This document shows positions 1 to 11,787 of a stretch of 64,000 nt of DNA, in pieces. The DNA is from Xestospongia muta (Eukaryota > Porifera > Demospongiae > Haplosclerida > Petrosiidae). How positions within the stretch are numbered: position 1 is the first letter of the stretch; the number at the start of each line of letters is the position of its first letter. The position numbers and the translations under genes are program-made. Location: positions 4,407,827 through 4,471,826 of the forward strand of contig OY848919.1 in assembly GCA_963693285.1 (NCBI GenBank), written 5' to 3'. The notes below the pieces were generated by a model. It made no database searches. It saw nothing but the letters and a program-made list of their open reading frames with translations, and was not told the origin of the DNA.

Positions 1-737
1 AACTGCCACTACACTAATGAAAACTTACTGAATAAAATAGGCAACCACTGAGATATTGTTTCAAATTGTCACAATATCTATGAAAATATTCAAGTTATGA
101 AGGAAACGATACCACATGTGTGGTAATTGACAATAGTTTATTAACTACAATGGATGTGGCTTAAATAGTTTTATCTTCCTAATAACAGTTGTTTAAGGCT
201 ATGTTTGTTAAGCTACGTCACTTAACTCACTTACAGCTGCAACAGAAATACCTCACAAGTTAAACGTAGAGCCAAAATTGCTTTCTGCCATAACAGGATA
301 ATTACTCTTCACAAATCCAAAACGCGCAAACAGATAGGAAACAAAACTCGAGAAAATGATCATGTGACAATTATAATTATTATAGCTATAGTTATTGCAA
401 ATTATTATAATTAATATAACTATACTTATTATAATTATTATAGTTATTACAATTAATCGTCGACGCCAAGTAGGCGTGAACACCGAAATTTTATCAGAAG
501 GCAATGGCTATATATAGATCAGGCAGCCTGATGCAATAATTATATCTATTTATACGGAAGTCTGTCTGCGCATGCGCAGAAATTTTTTCTGCAGTTAATA
601 ATAATAATAATAATTATTAATAAGCATGAAAGAAAGTAAAGAATTATTTTTAAATTTGTTCCTTTTAAGTCTCATTATTATCATTATCATAAAAACAACA
701 CTTATCATTAAGAGTTGAGTTTATGCAAGTCAAGTAA
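1..737. other. Gene-less AT-rich stretch
   Basis: No coding region is recognisable on either strand. The stretch holds AT-rich low-complexity DNA: imperfect ATT/TAT runs around 365-455 and a TAA/ATT run around 596-625. The one longer frame here, on the minus strand, is an isoleucine-rich translation of the repeat and is not taken as a gene. Confidence 0.6.
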
Positions 738-3330
738 TCAATCATAGCACTTCCTGCAAATGCATAATTTAGATTTTGGTGGGTTCTTCATATCCAAGCA
801 TGTAAAATCATACCAATTAAGGCAGTAAACACAGACAACTGATGCTTGACTTTCATCATGAATTGGATTAGTGCATCTTTCACAGTACCAAATGGGGTTT
901 TCATTAAGGACGTCCACAACAACCATTAGTACTGACCAAGCAACCTGACTACAATACTTCCTACAACTTTCCAAACAAACATTCTCGTCCAAGCATGAGA
1001 CAGATATCTTTTCTGGTCTAACTTCAATATCATTCTCTTCTACTATCTTATCACCTGCTACCGAGCTATTAGCTACTTCAACATCAACAAACCAAGATAA
1101 AATCACTATATAAAGAGTAGAGAGTGAAAGAAAGTATAATGATAAATAAACACACGTTTCTCTCTCTCTTGAGGAGTTTTTTCTCAAGAATGGTACCGTT
1201 TTATTTGCTTGACACTTTCTCTTCTATGTCAACCTTATAACTGTCTTATCAGAGCCCTTAGGTCGGCCTCTTTTTCGAACTGTTGATGGCATAATAATTT
1301 GATACAAGTCTAAAATGGTACGTGAACATGTATACATATATATACTAAATTCTTTGTAAAAACTTACTATCTTGTGTTGAAGTGTCCACAGAATCATCAA
1401 CGAACTGAACCTGCACTTCCTCTCCATGTAAAATAGGTAACTCATATGTTTGTACCTCTTTTTTAGCAAAATGTTTATGTTGAACAGTTGAACAACCTAG
1501 CATATGAACACAACAATAATTAACAAGTAAGTGCATGGAATTAGTGACTTACCTATACTGCTAGAAGATAGAGAAACATTCTCTCCATTAACCTATTTAT
1601 CCTTCAATAGCTTGAGAAGTGTCAAATGATCATGATACTCTTCCATACCAACTTCAAATGTGAGTGTTGCTAGCTGTATTGCCACTTCCTAGCCTTGTGA
1701 AATTTCTGGTGTTGACTTAAAACTGCTTGCCTAAGCTTGTTACCTGCTTCATTATAAACATACCCAATATTGATACCTAGTTATTTCATCACCTGACATG
1801 ATTCTGAATGAAAACTGGTCACTTCAATCCCATAAACTATTTCATGTGGATTAGTGCATCTTTCACAGTACCAAATGGGCGTCCACAACAACCATTAGTA
1901 CTGACCAAGCGACCTGACTACAATACTTCCTACAACTTTCCAAACAAACATTCTCGTCCAAGCATGAGACAGATATCTTTTCTAATCTAATTTTAATATC
2001 CAACTTCAGATGTGAGTGTTGCTAGCTGTATGGTCACTTCCTGAGCCTTGTGAAATTTCTGGTGTTGACTTAAAACTGCTTGCCCAAGCTTGTTACCTGC
2101 TTCATTATAAACATACCCAATATTGATAACCAGTTATTCCATCACCTGACATGATTCTGAATGAAAACTGGTCACTTCAATCCCATAAACTATTTCATGT
2201 GGTTAAGGCACCATCTTGGAGCAATTAATTACTCACAAAATAAAGGAATTTGCCTCCTTTCTCTTACTGCAAAAATGTGACGACAAGGTAACTGTGTGAA
2301 CGTCCAAAAGGTACACTTACAACTGGTAATTGTGGCTTGTAGAATTCCTGTTGAAGATGAAATTTTGCATTCATTTTCTGATTCAAAGATAACATTACGC
2401 TACTTTTAGCTTAAGTTGCTTAGACACAAATCTACAATGATAGTAATCGTAATATGAAAAATACAATAATAAGGAATAATATGTTAATGTTTTCATCATT
2501 GTCAAGAACATCAGCACTATTTCACCATGGCCATTGGCATCAATGCACATCATTAAGTACAGAGGCATTCTCAAATTGTTAACTTTATAAGTGGCATCAA
2601 CAAGAATTACCTCAGGATACAATTCAAAGACGGACTTCATAATACTGTCTTATATATACATGCATGTAAATAATGATATTAATATACCTGACATCTCTTA
2701 ACTTCTTAACAAGAGCGTTTAGATTATTTCCATCCTCTTTACTTACTAGTCCAGTCTATTGTATGTTGCTAATGTCTTTCTGTGTAATAACCTTTCCCGC
2801 TGTGAGACTAAGATGTTGTTGAAGCAACTTCTTGTCAACTTTCATCTTTAAAAACCCTTCTGCTCCTTCCTGGTTTCTCAGTCAATCGTCTGCTGATAAG
2901 GAAATATTTCTTATTTAATCAAGCTATCATAATGAATCAGGTAATTACTGCTTCTTACCTTGCTAACATCATGGGTGTGGTTTTCATTAACATTAGTGAC
3001 AACCAAATGTTACCTCTCATCACTTATAGATAGTTTGATCATCCCCTTACATTCATTGCTTAATAGTACTATAAAAACATTGTGAAGCTTAGATCTAACT
3101 ATACAAACTACACAAACATATCAGTACTGACCTCTAATTAGGTCTCTTTCCTTTTCCTTTACCCTGATACTTTTTACCACCAAACACATAGGAGAGATTG
3201 ATGTAGTAATAACTAAGTCTTGATTAGCATTTGCAGCCTTAAGTGGAATTCTTTTACTAGCAGCCTGAAGTGTCTTTGCTCCACAGTGACTCAATTGGAC
3301 TGATTTTGCTTTCTGTTGCCATTTTCTCTT
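738..3330 (-). pseudogene. Decayed MULE/ZSWIM-type transposase
   Basis: Reading leftwards on the minus strand, pieces of one transposase appear in order. A segment at 3060-2960 carries ECKGMIKLSISDER, a stop, then HLVVTNVNENHTHDV, the FAR1/FLYWCH-like N-terminal pattern that ends in an H-T-H. At 2850-2690 is a linker with KVITQKDISNIQ, again ending in a stop. At 2640-2500 is the MULE core, with VILVDATYKVNNLRMPLY, the family's DATYK block. At 2390-2290 is a SWIM zinc finger (CKC, ten residues, then CRH). A KRGRPKGSDKTVI basic motif lies near 1230-1300 and a PHD-like cysteine-rich finger at 900-740 (WYCERC to CRKCYD). Stops, frameshifts and loss of the DDE middle show it is dead. The domain order is that of ZSWIM-like Mutator elements in invertebrates. 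Element ends were not found. Confidence 0.72.
1649..2202. repeat. Internal tandem duplication inside the MULE relic
   Basis: About 200 bp at 1649-1849 recur at 2001-2202 with few differences. The piece between them (1848-2000) is a second copy of 864-1031, with a short stretch missing. The order A-B-A' therefore arose by a local rearrangement after the element had inserted. It moved part of the PHD-like finger sequence between the two copies. Confidence 0.75.
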
Positions 3331-4387
3331 TCAAATGGAGATACAAGGAGAACCTTTCTCTAATGGTAAACATTAAAATGAGTCTCTAAATATCTTTAGC
3401 TAGATCATATTTAGTATACGGCTCCCAGGTCTGGCGCCCTATTTAATTAAAGACATTTATCCTCCAAAGCAGGTAGTCACAGGAAAGAAGTAACTTAATA
3501 TTAATAAATTTTATTTGATTATTTTGGTCGGTCACGTGAACACTACAGCCATGACATGAACCCAGAATCCTTTTTTATTATAATAATGGAGTAATGAAAT
3601 AATATTCAAAGTAAGATAGTCTGTTAATGAAGCTGTTGTTTTATTGAGTATGAATTGTGTTAGACTTATGATGTGTTTTGTCTTGTCTTCTTAGATGTTA
3701 AGCACGTATTACAATAACATTCAGAAATGGGAGCGTGTTTGATGCTAACACAGGTCCTATTGATTGTAAGTGAAATTATTGTAATTGTATGTTGGATCAA
3801 TTGAAAGATAAAATATGTTTAAATTATACAATCTTTGGTTTGATAAATGTACCAGTGATACCACTCTTCATGTAAGTCAAATTGAATCATATTCATTGTT
3901 GTAGAAAGATTGTCACATAATTTACAGGACCATTCACATTTCTTTTCATTTACTATATCGAAAAGCATGTAAAAAATTCTTTACATTACATATTTTGATA
4001 TACCTCTTATTAGTAATTCATACCAGACATGATCAGCGAAATAATGCTTTACATCATTAATAGAGTTGTCAATGATTTCATCTGGTAATGATGTTAAAAG
4101 GCTAATTGTTTTAATTAGTTATCCATATTGTGACAAGTTTTCAATACTTATTTGATAGACAGTAATGGCTAGAATTTCTATGGCACAAGAATTATATATA
4201 ATGTAGTAACAAATTCATTGTCCATGTCACCACTGTAGTATCAACTAGTATCCTCAAAATTTTGTGCTTATTCACATGCAACAACTTTTCATTGTTTACA
4301 GTTTTAGTCTCATTATTACATCTAAAATATGTGCGTATATGGTCTTTATTGAAAATAAAATATGTAAATTATTACTTACCTATAACT
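3331..4387. other. Gene-less stretch
   Basis: About 1 kb of AT-rich sequence with no recognisable gene, repeat or RNA. It separates two SWIM-related relics on the same strand and may contain unrecognised decayed parts of them. Confidence 0.45.
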
Positions 4388-4943
4388 GACTTAGGTAAAT
4401 TGAGTAATTGGAGTTTGATAAAAGTGACTGTTTTAGCTTTAGGTTTAGATATTTTTGTTGATGTCGTTTTAGTATGTTTTCAAGTTGAGAAGAATGTTTT
4501 TGTGGGGATAGTGCTTTCTTTGCTGGTTCATTTGATAACCTGTTAAATCTAGATAATGCTTCTATTATATTGACTTCAACAAGATTTGATACTGCTCTAA
4601 TATTCTTTCTTATTTCTTACAGGATATCTTCATCTGTACATTGATCTAATAAGACATATAGATGATCCATATCTCTATGTATGTCTTCTTTCATGACAGC
4701 TGTTGAAGTGTATTCTCCTAAGACTTTTACTTCATGGAATATTTCCTCATTCCCAACATTGAGTGACTTCATAGGGACATTTGATGGTTCTACTGGAATA
4801 TGATTCAGGTGAGAGTTGATATACTTAATAACAAGACGAACATGTTTAAACATTGTTACATTGAGAAGAGAGTTGGGACATGTACATGTATACTTGTGTA
4901 TACAAATGTTGCATTCCTTGTATCGTATATAGCAATTTGACAA
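4388..4943 (-). pseudogene. SWIM zinc-finger transposon relic with a nonsense codon
   Basis: The minus-strand frame begins with a cysteine-rich block, CNICIHKYTCTCPNS, followed by the HVRLVIKYI that follows SWIM fingers in transposon-derived proteins of invertebrates. The usual cysteine of the final C-x-H pair is phenylalanine here (MFKH), so metal binding is probably lost. The frame stops at a TAA at 4617-4619. The same frame then continues open for about 75 codons (AVSNLVEVNIIEALSRF, then LSNEPAKKALSPQKHSSQ), so one substitution probably broke it. It lies upstream, in its own sense, of the larger ZSWIM relic and may be part of the same or another element. Confidence 0.6.
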
Positions 4944-5000
4944 ATTGTTTGTTGATTCTTGATGGTGTAGTGATTTTCTGTGTTGGCCCAGTATGTCGCG

Positions 5001-5026
5001 TTTAGGGTTTAGGGTTTAGGGTTTAG
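5001..5026 (+). repeat. Telomere-like TTTAGGG repeat
   Basis: Three perfect TTTAGGG units plus TTTAG, the plant-type telomere heptamer rather than the animal TTAGGG hexamer. About 20 bp on either side are near-copies of each other (TGGCCCAGTATGTCGCG at 4984 and TGGCCTGGTAGGTCACG at 5032). The tract therefore sits within a short duplicated flank. Confidence 0.8.
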
Positions 5027-5052
5027 TGCGGTGGCCTGGTAGGTCACGTTTT

Positions 5053-6185
5053 GGACCTATCTTAAGATTTAAACCCTAATTATATTGGACTAGTAGAAAA
5101 TGCATTAATCACCTTGGACATAATATCCCTTCTTTTTCAGGTAACATTACTTTTTGGAATGAAACTTCATCCTTTATGTTAGCATTCTGCATAATATGTA
5201 CAATGTATTATCAATGTATTAATAGTGCTGTTTATGTCATACCTGTACAGCTACTGGTAGATTGATTGGTTACTTTCAGAAGATCTAGACAATTCACATT
5301 TTAGATATTCAATTGTATTATGTTAAATATCTATTTTATGTCCGTATATGTTCTTAATAGTAGTAGTTATTGTAGTTTCAGTTTATTCGTGTACACTGGT
5401 GTCATTTATGATTAAATTAATATATCAAAAGCACTAATATTGACTATAAATACTTCTCTTCAATTTGACGAAGAACTTGTGTAAGAAACTCATAGGGCAT
5501 CTTCCTGAATACCTGGAAGCCAGTGAGAAATGAATTCTATAAAATACGCAATTTGCTTCATATTAGTATTGTTAATTACTGTTCTGGTAATTGTAGATCT
5601 CTGTTGGTGGTATCACATTAGCCCCCTCTGCATATAGAGGTTTTTCAATCTTTTATCAAGCATATGCAGCATTATGTAGCTTAGAATACATTTTTATCGT
5701 TATGATATTGACAATAACAATTCTTACGACATTTTTCATGTTTATTTATATATTCTTGTAGGAGAGAAAAATGAAAGATTGCCTGAAGAGTTTCATTTGC
5801 AATGCAAGTGTTTACTAGGTTTGTTAATCCAGAGGGAAGACTTGGGTCCATCACAGCTCTCAGTAATTCAAACTGAGCACAGTATCATGTGTATTATGTT
5901 TATTACTGTTTATTATTCATTAAATGTCATATAATAATTAATGAAAGGTCACGCCCATTATGAAATTAAGCGTTTGTTCCTCTGGCTTAGGGTAGTCTCT
6001 ATGGTTTGGAAACCGTACAAAGACGAGCGGAAAATTCATTCTGAACGACTATGACTCAGACTACCAACATGTCTAACTACCCTCTACTTTCTACCCATCC
6101 TATCACGAACTATTGTTTTACATTTAATGACTGAAGAATTCATTTTATCCAATGGACACTAAACAGATTATTACTATATCAAATT
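5053..6185. other. Gene-less stretch
   Basis: About 1.1 kb without a recognisable gene. The sequence is AT-rich with no long frame on either strand. Confidence 0.45.
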
Positions 6186-6370
6186 AGGGTGCTTCTTGGT
6201 GTAACTTGACTGATGATGTAACAACATGTCCTATGATGACATCACTCTGTGTCATAGAGTTAATAATGTTAGGTTTGGTTTAGGGTTTAGGTGATGTCAT
6301 CAATATGATGACATCATTATGTGTCATTTCATTATGATGTCATCATAATCAAGTTACACCAAGAACCACC
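6186..6370. mobile_element. MITE-like element with about 28-bp terminal inverted repeats
   Basis: The left end reads GGGTGCTTCTTGGTGTAACT and the right end is its reverse complement with about one mismatch (AGTTACACCAAGAACCACCC). The inverted match then continues into TGA. The roughly 185-bp interior has no coding potential and is full of shorter palindromes of the ATGATGACATCAT kind. Size, inverted ends and lack of coding capacity fit a non-autonomous DNA transposon. A clear target-site duplication was not seen. Confidence 0.65.
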
Positions 6371-6509
6371 CAGTGTTAAATTACAACACTAGATCCACAT
6401 CAAACTTAAAACTACAACCATTTCAACCAAAAAACCTATATATGTCATATTTACTTTAATAAGTTGCTTCTGAAACTCCATGCATAACATTGATTTATTG
6501 GTTTATAGT

Positions 6510-6965
6510 CATTTTGTCTAACAAAATGTATAAATTATATAATTGTCTCATTTCGTCTAAAAACTAAAATAATTTAAATAACAGTAATTACAAAGATACC
6601 CAATGGCTATACTACCTAAGAAGTTCTTGTAACATATAATCTCCTGCTTCATGCTTTTCCTTAATAGTTTTCAGTCTGTTCTCGTGGTTTCTGTCTCAAG
6701 TTTTAGCCGGAAGGAGAAAGTAGACAAGAGGGAACTGTTGTCCATGCTTAAAAGCATGCAAGGTGAAGACCCATCTGCCCATCTGCTGTTCTTGGATTGA
6801 GTGTGTACCTATAACCCTGGTGCATAAGTGATCTAGCTCCTCTTGTTGTTGTAACAAACTCCATTGATTCAATATGTTAGAACTTTTACACTATTAGTCA
6901 CTATTAGACAAAATGGGACAAAGTTCATTTTGTTAGACAAAATGGGATTAGACGAAATGGCATGA
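6510..6965. repeat. Element bounded by inverted TTAGACRAAATG motifs
   Basis: Near 6510-6565 there are CATTTTGTCTAACAAAATG and CATTTCGTCTAA. Near 6900-6965 the complements occur: TTAGACAAAATGGG twice and TTAGACGAAATGG. The ends are thus clusters of one motif in inverted orientation around about 450 bp of non-coding DNA. This fits a decayed non-autonomous transposon, but its family is not recognised. Confidence 0.45.
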
Positions 6966-7189
6966 CTCTGGGCAGTGCCACTTTAGGTTGAGTTGATGTG
7001 CTCGTTCCACTGTAGCTGAAATAAGTAAATGTAAATTGACAGAGAACCAACTTGTTGTGAATCACTAGTACTGTTTTAATATTATAGGAATGGCTGTTAG
7101 ATCCCTTCACATTAAGAATCATGTTGTAACCACAGGCTCTTCAAAATTACCAATTATATGTATACTCGACCAGTAAAGTACAATTATTA

Positions 7190-8970
7190 GGACTCCAATT
7201 ACCTAGAACGTGCAGTCAAAAATGTAAAAGATGGAAAAATGTCTTTAAGGCGTGCTGCAGAAGAATATGATATTCCAAAATCAACTATACAGGATCATGT
7301 ATCTGGAAAGGTTTTACCAGGAAGCAAGAGTGGTCAAAGATATTTAGATGATCAAGAAGAGGAATAGCTACTTGATTTTCTCCTAGGGTTATCAAGAATC
7401 GGATACCCACGTACACGTAAAGAAGTACTGTCTCTAGTTCCAAGGGTGATTAATGAGAAAGGGATAAAAGCCACAATGTCTTCAGGTTGGTGGGAAGGGT
7501 TCAAGAAATGTCATCCTCAAATTTCCTTACATGTGGCAGAACACCTATCTTAAGTCCATTCGTTGCATTGTAGTGAGAAGTGCTAAGCAATTCTTTTGAT
7601 CTTCTGGAGGAGACTCTTCCTTAAAATAGGCTGTTACTATCTAGCCTGACTCAAGTTTTTAATTGTGATGAGACAGACATGCCTCTAGACCCAAGCCCTC
7701 CAAAAGTAATTGTACAAAAAGGTATTAAACACCCTAAAACAATATATACTGGTGACAAACCTCACATAACAATCTCAGCTTGCTACAATGCAGCTGGGAA
7801 TTGTCTTCCTCCATTTGTCATATATGACAGAAAGAGTTTGAAACCTAAAATGTATGATGGTGAAGTCAATAAGACTATGTATGGACTGTCTGATACAGGA
7901 TGGATTAATAGTGAACTCTTTGAGTTATGGTTCTCACATCACTTCCTCCCGCATGCTCTATCAGCTTGTCCTCTTCTTCTTTTGTTATAGATGGGCACTC
8001 CTCCCATTATAATCATTCTGTTATAAAGAAAGCTGCTACAGAGCATGTCATAATATTTAGCCTACCTCCTCATTCTTCTCATGAAACCCAGCCTTTAGAT
8101 AAAGGCCCTTTTGGTCCTTTGAAGTCTGCTTCGAGAGAAACCTGTCAAAACTTTCTCTGTGATAACCCTGGCAAAGTTGTTACCAGATTTACCTTTTCTG
8201 AGCTCTTCAATGAAGCATGGACAATGTCAATGACAATGAGAAATATTCAGACTGTTTTCAAATTTACTGGTATCTTCCCAGTAAACAGAGATGTTGTTAT
8301 TCTCAAACCAGATGATTCATTATACAAACGCACAAAAATAAAGTTTATCCCAATGTATAGTCCTTTGGGTTGCAAAGTTGATTGCTCTACTACTGCTAGT
8401 TTTTCAGATGACAAAAGTATATAATTTCAAAAATGAAATGAAGAGGGATATGACTTTATAACAGATGAATGTTGGAAGAGCATGTACCATCCTAATGACA
8501 CTGTGCCTGTGCATGGACGAGGACCCATGATGTCCTGATGATTTTAATCAGTCTCATAAATCTAGTGAAGCTGATGTTTCTTCAAGTACAGCTGTTCAAC
8601 CATCATTGTCTAACCCAAGTCATTTTTCATTTCCTTATGGTGATTACCCTATTTTCCCACTTCATGCATTTATTCATTATTACCTAACCCAGTCAGTGCT
8701 ATTTCTTCTTTGGTCACCTCATCTGCTGATGCTCATCCTCACTTCTATAATTACCCTTTCAGTCAGCAATCATCTTTTTTCTTCATCGTTTTTATTTTTT
8801 CCTCCATCCTATTTCCTTACTTTTATGGTATGCCATTAGAACAGGGTGTTATGAGTGCACCAAGAGCTTCAGTTCTTTCTAAACTTCTTCAAAAAGGGCC
8901 TGGTATGAAGTTACCTGACATTCCTCCTAAGAAAAGTTGTAAAGTACTAACAGTGTCGAAAACTTGAGAG
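7190..8970 (+). pseudogene. Tigger/pogo-type transposase relic (DDE_1)
   Basis: A psq/CENP-B-like helix-turn-helix opens the frame (MSLRRAAEEYDIPKSTIQDH, about 7230-7300). The HTH-Tnp region follows, interrupted by a TAG at about 7367. The DDE_1 core shows the first aspartate in FNCDETDMPLDPS (about 7660), the second in VIDGHSSHYN (about 7990) and the third in ETQPLDKGPFGPLKS (about 8090), so the catalytic triad is still visible. The central part lies in two overlapping frames, 7679-7990 and 7927-8424, which marks a frameshift around 7950-7985. A low-complexity lysine-rich C-terminal tail (to about 8970) is typical of Tigger proteins. Several stops make it non-functional. Terminal repeats were not identified. 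Confidence 0.85.
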
Positions 8971-9968
8971 CTATTGAGGAGAAAGAAAAAAAAAAGGAGA
9001 CAAAGAAAAAAGGCAAGAAAGAAAGGAATGAGGTAAACTCTAACACTTCATATTCTCACGTTATAATTAATCATTTAAATTTTACAACTGTTTTTTAACA
9101 TTACACATTTTTAAAGTTTGAGCTTGTATTGCCTTGTAGTATTAAAACATTTTTCTCACTTTAGCAAAAGAAAAGATGTCAAACCTCAAGAAACATGAGT
9201 TCTATCAAGTAAATGACCAGATTCTTTGTTGTAAGTATTGGCATTATCATGTGCTTATCAGTTAGAAGATGATGTTCCATGAGTCTGTCCATTATGATCT
9301 CCATTATATAGCTATTTGTATATAAGTATATTATTCATCTGGCTTTAGCTTTAACAAAGTATTGAAAATTTAAATACTACAGCGTCATTGTAGCTTCATG
9401 ACTGTTTTCTTTAGCCTAAAATATTATACATCATTACCACTAGTTTTTCTTCCTGGGATGCACAGTGTGCCAGGCAGACACAGACCTATAATCATTTTGG
9501 GCCATGTGGTGTATATATATAAGTATGTCCACTTATTTCGTTTATTCTATCATTGTATGCAACAATCAAAAGCAACAAATCAATGAAACCACAGACACAC
9601 ATGGCAACTGATGAATTTTATTAACCTTTACTCTAAGTGTTATGTCAATAGGTGTGATAACTATATTTAATTTGCTGTTCAGTCTGTCTTCTAGCATTTA
9701 TAGTCTCTACTGCTAACTCTCCAATCTCCAACAGTCAATCTTTTGCTTTTAGGCCTGAATTGGGATCATCAAAACAATTATTAGATAAATTTTTTAATTA
9801 TAATTATTATACTTGTCTGTGTCCATTATGATTTTATTTTTGCACCATAAATTTGCTTATTTTAAATGGCTTTTTTGTAGGCACAAACTTAAAACCTCAT
9901 AGTAGAGGAAACACTGGTTAGTAAAGTATAACAGTTTTAGTAAATGTAATTTCTTAACACTGTCTACA
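8971..9968. other. Gene-less stretch
   Basis: About 1 kb of AT-rich sequence. A fragment at about 9178-9222 reads as an exon-like piece between TTTAG and GTAAGTATT and resembles the border sequences of the tandem repeat that follows. Nothing else is recognised. Confidence 0.4.
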
Positions 9969-9969
9969 G

Positions 9970-10575
9970 AATTTCCTATTGGAAATGGTTCATTGTCTTG
10001 TAAGTATTGTCAAAATTATTAAACATTTCCTGCTTTATAAAAGTGAACCCAGAGTCTCCAATAACTAGTAAGTACTAAATACTTCTTGCAATAATTTTTA
10101 TCATCTCTAGAGAGTCTGTTACAAGGAAGGGTGTGTCATTTCGTAAGTATTGCCAAAATTATTTAAGCATTTCCTGTTTTATAAAAGTGAACCCAGAGTC
10201 TCCAATAACTAGTTAAGTAGTAAATACTTCTTATGTTGTATTAATTTTTATCATCTCTATAGAGTCTGTTACAAGGAAGGGTAGTAAGTATTGTCAAAAT
10301 TATTTAAACATTTTCCTGTTTTATAGAAGTGAACCCAGAGTCTCCAATAACTAGTAAGTACTAAATACTTCTTGCAATAATTTTTATCATCTCTATAGAG
10401 TCTATGACAAGGAAGGGTGTGTTGCCTGGTAAGTATTGGCAAAATTATTTAAACCTTTTCCCTGTTTTGTAGAAGTGAACCCAGAGTCTCCAATAGCTAG
10501 TAAGTAACATACACTGTTACTCAATACTTTTATCATTTCTATAGAATGTGTTACTAGGGAGGATGTGTCTTCTTG
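9970..10575 (+). repeat. About 144-bp tandem repeat with splice-like borders
   Basis: The landmark GTGAACCCAGAGTCTCC recurs at about 10043, 10187, 10329 and 10474, spacings of 144, 142 and 145 bp. Each unit contains two short blocks flanked like exons. One is 24 nt (10044-10067), preceded by TATAAAAG and followed by GTAAGTACT. The other is 30 nt (10113-10142), preceded by CTCTAGAG and followed by GTAAGTATT. A related 30-nt block is at 9970-9999. No coding sense is established, and the units may simply be a minisatellite. Confidence 0.7.
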
Positions 10576-10639
10576 TGAGTGTCATAATTTTGATGTTGTG
10601 TTATTAACTGTTTGCTACATTTGTAAGTAGAATATATTT

Positions 10640-11110
10640 TTTGTCAAAAAGAGGAGAAAGGACTAATGATAGGATGTGATAATCGGTTATGTTCTATTGA
10701 ATGGTTCCACAACAATAGTTTGTCAAGGAAACCACCCCATACCTTCAGTGTTGGTGACAGAGTTTTTGCTCGCAACTATCATGGAACTAAAGTGTAGATA
10801 GCTGCTGAAATAGTTCAAGTGGGAGGTCCAGTTTCTTATAAAGTTAAAACGTCATCAAACTTGATTTAAGACGTCATGTTGACCAGTTATGTACACGTTA
10901 TGAACATTTAAATGAAGACACTGTTACTGATAATGATTTGGATAATTGGACCTTTCCATCATCTATTGATAGTAATATAACATTTACTCCTACAAGTACC
11001 TACCTACCAACTCTCCACCTGCTCAAACTCAGCCAGTTCATCGTTCATCTTGAGTCTATAGAACTGTTGACAGATTAGGTTCATAAGTGTCTTAACTTGA
11101 TGGGGGAGAA
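10640..11110 (+). pseudogene. Ty3/Gypsy pol 3' end (integrase C-terminal part)
   Basis: The translation gives PPHTFSVGDRVFARNYHGTK, then GPVSYKVKTS and RRHVDQLCTRYEHL. This is the order found at the C-terminus of Ty3/Gypsy integrases (VGD-x-V-x-x-RN, GP-x-SY-x-V, RRH-x-DQL). A TAG replaces a codon just after the GTKV position and a frameshift follows the KTSSN stretch, so the copy is dead. The rest of pol and the 5' LTR are not in place upstream, where the tandem repeat lies. A purine-rich tract (TGGGGGAGAA, 11101-11110) directly precedes the LTR and fits the plus-strand primer site. Confidence 0.75.
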
Positions 11111-11313
11111 TGTGGTAAACAGTACAGATATTTACTTGTGTTACTTCTGTTAGTCTTTTTGTTATTAACTTCCTGTGAATCCATACATGTGTTACATTAT
11201 AATGTGTAGAGCTCTGTAATAATTTTAGTTTGGGCAGTGTTCTTATCCATTAAAAGTCATTATATTCAACCATATTACTGTCCTTTGTTTCATTGCATGT
11301 CTCGGCTACAACA
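11111..11313 (+). mobile_element. 3' LTR of the Gypsy element
   Basis: It begins TGTGGTAAAC immediately after the polypurine tract and ends GGCTACAACA, giving the TG...CA boundaries of an LTR of about 200 bp. An ATTAAA-like signal (CCATTAAAAGTC, about 11248) lies inside. No matching 5' LTR is present in the window, so this is a truncated insertion. Confidence 0.7.
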
Positions 11314-11787
11314 CATACCTCTTCATTTTTTTCTATGTGTCATCTGTAATGCCTTTATAATTTTTACATTGGTAAACTATGTTTAAATACACCACACACT
11401 TACATACAAACATGTCCTTAACAAAATTGAAGTACCACAAAATTACATCAGCTATCACTTGTGAGCATTAACCACAAAGGTATGAATATTCAGTTTACAA
11501 GTCCTTTACTACGACACCAATTCACTTGAAAAAAATGTAAACATGAAATCACAAGAAAATAGTTCAAATAAATTGACTAAAAAGTTCACTGGTCATCTCT
11601 ATATTACAAAGACAACCAAATGATGAACGTTATGTGATTATGGCATTGAACTACAAGTCCAACAACATAGCCGTTTGTAGTCTTTATTCCAGCACAACTC
11701 TGTATTTGCTACCAGCTTACAGTAGTGAGGGTAAAGGTCTTCCGTACAACCTATGAGAGTTAGACACAGCTAACATGGAAGTTATAT
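11314..11787. other. Gene-less stretch, probable 3' UTR of the Ig/TSP1 gene
   Basis: This lies between the LTR and the stop codon of the minus-strand gene. No coding sequence is recognised. It contains the candidate poly(A) signal of that gene. Confidence 0.45.
11683..11688 (-). promoter_or_regulatory. Candidate poly(A) signal AATAAA
   Basis: TTTATT on the plus strand reads AATAAA on the minus strand, 100 bp downstream of the stop codon of the Ig/TSP1 gene. Confidence 0.4.

Noticed and set aside
253..504. Isoleucine-rich minus-strand frame
   Set aside because: It arises from an imperfect ATT/TAT repeat.
4262..4546. Plus-strand hydrophobic frame of 94 codons
   Set aside because: The minus strand here carries the continuation of the SWIM relic, so the plus frame is its shadow.
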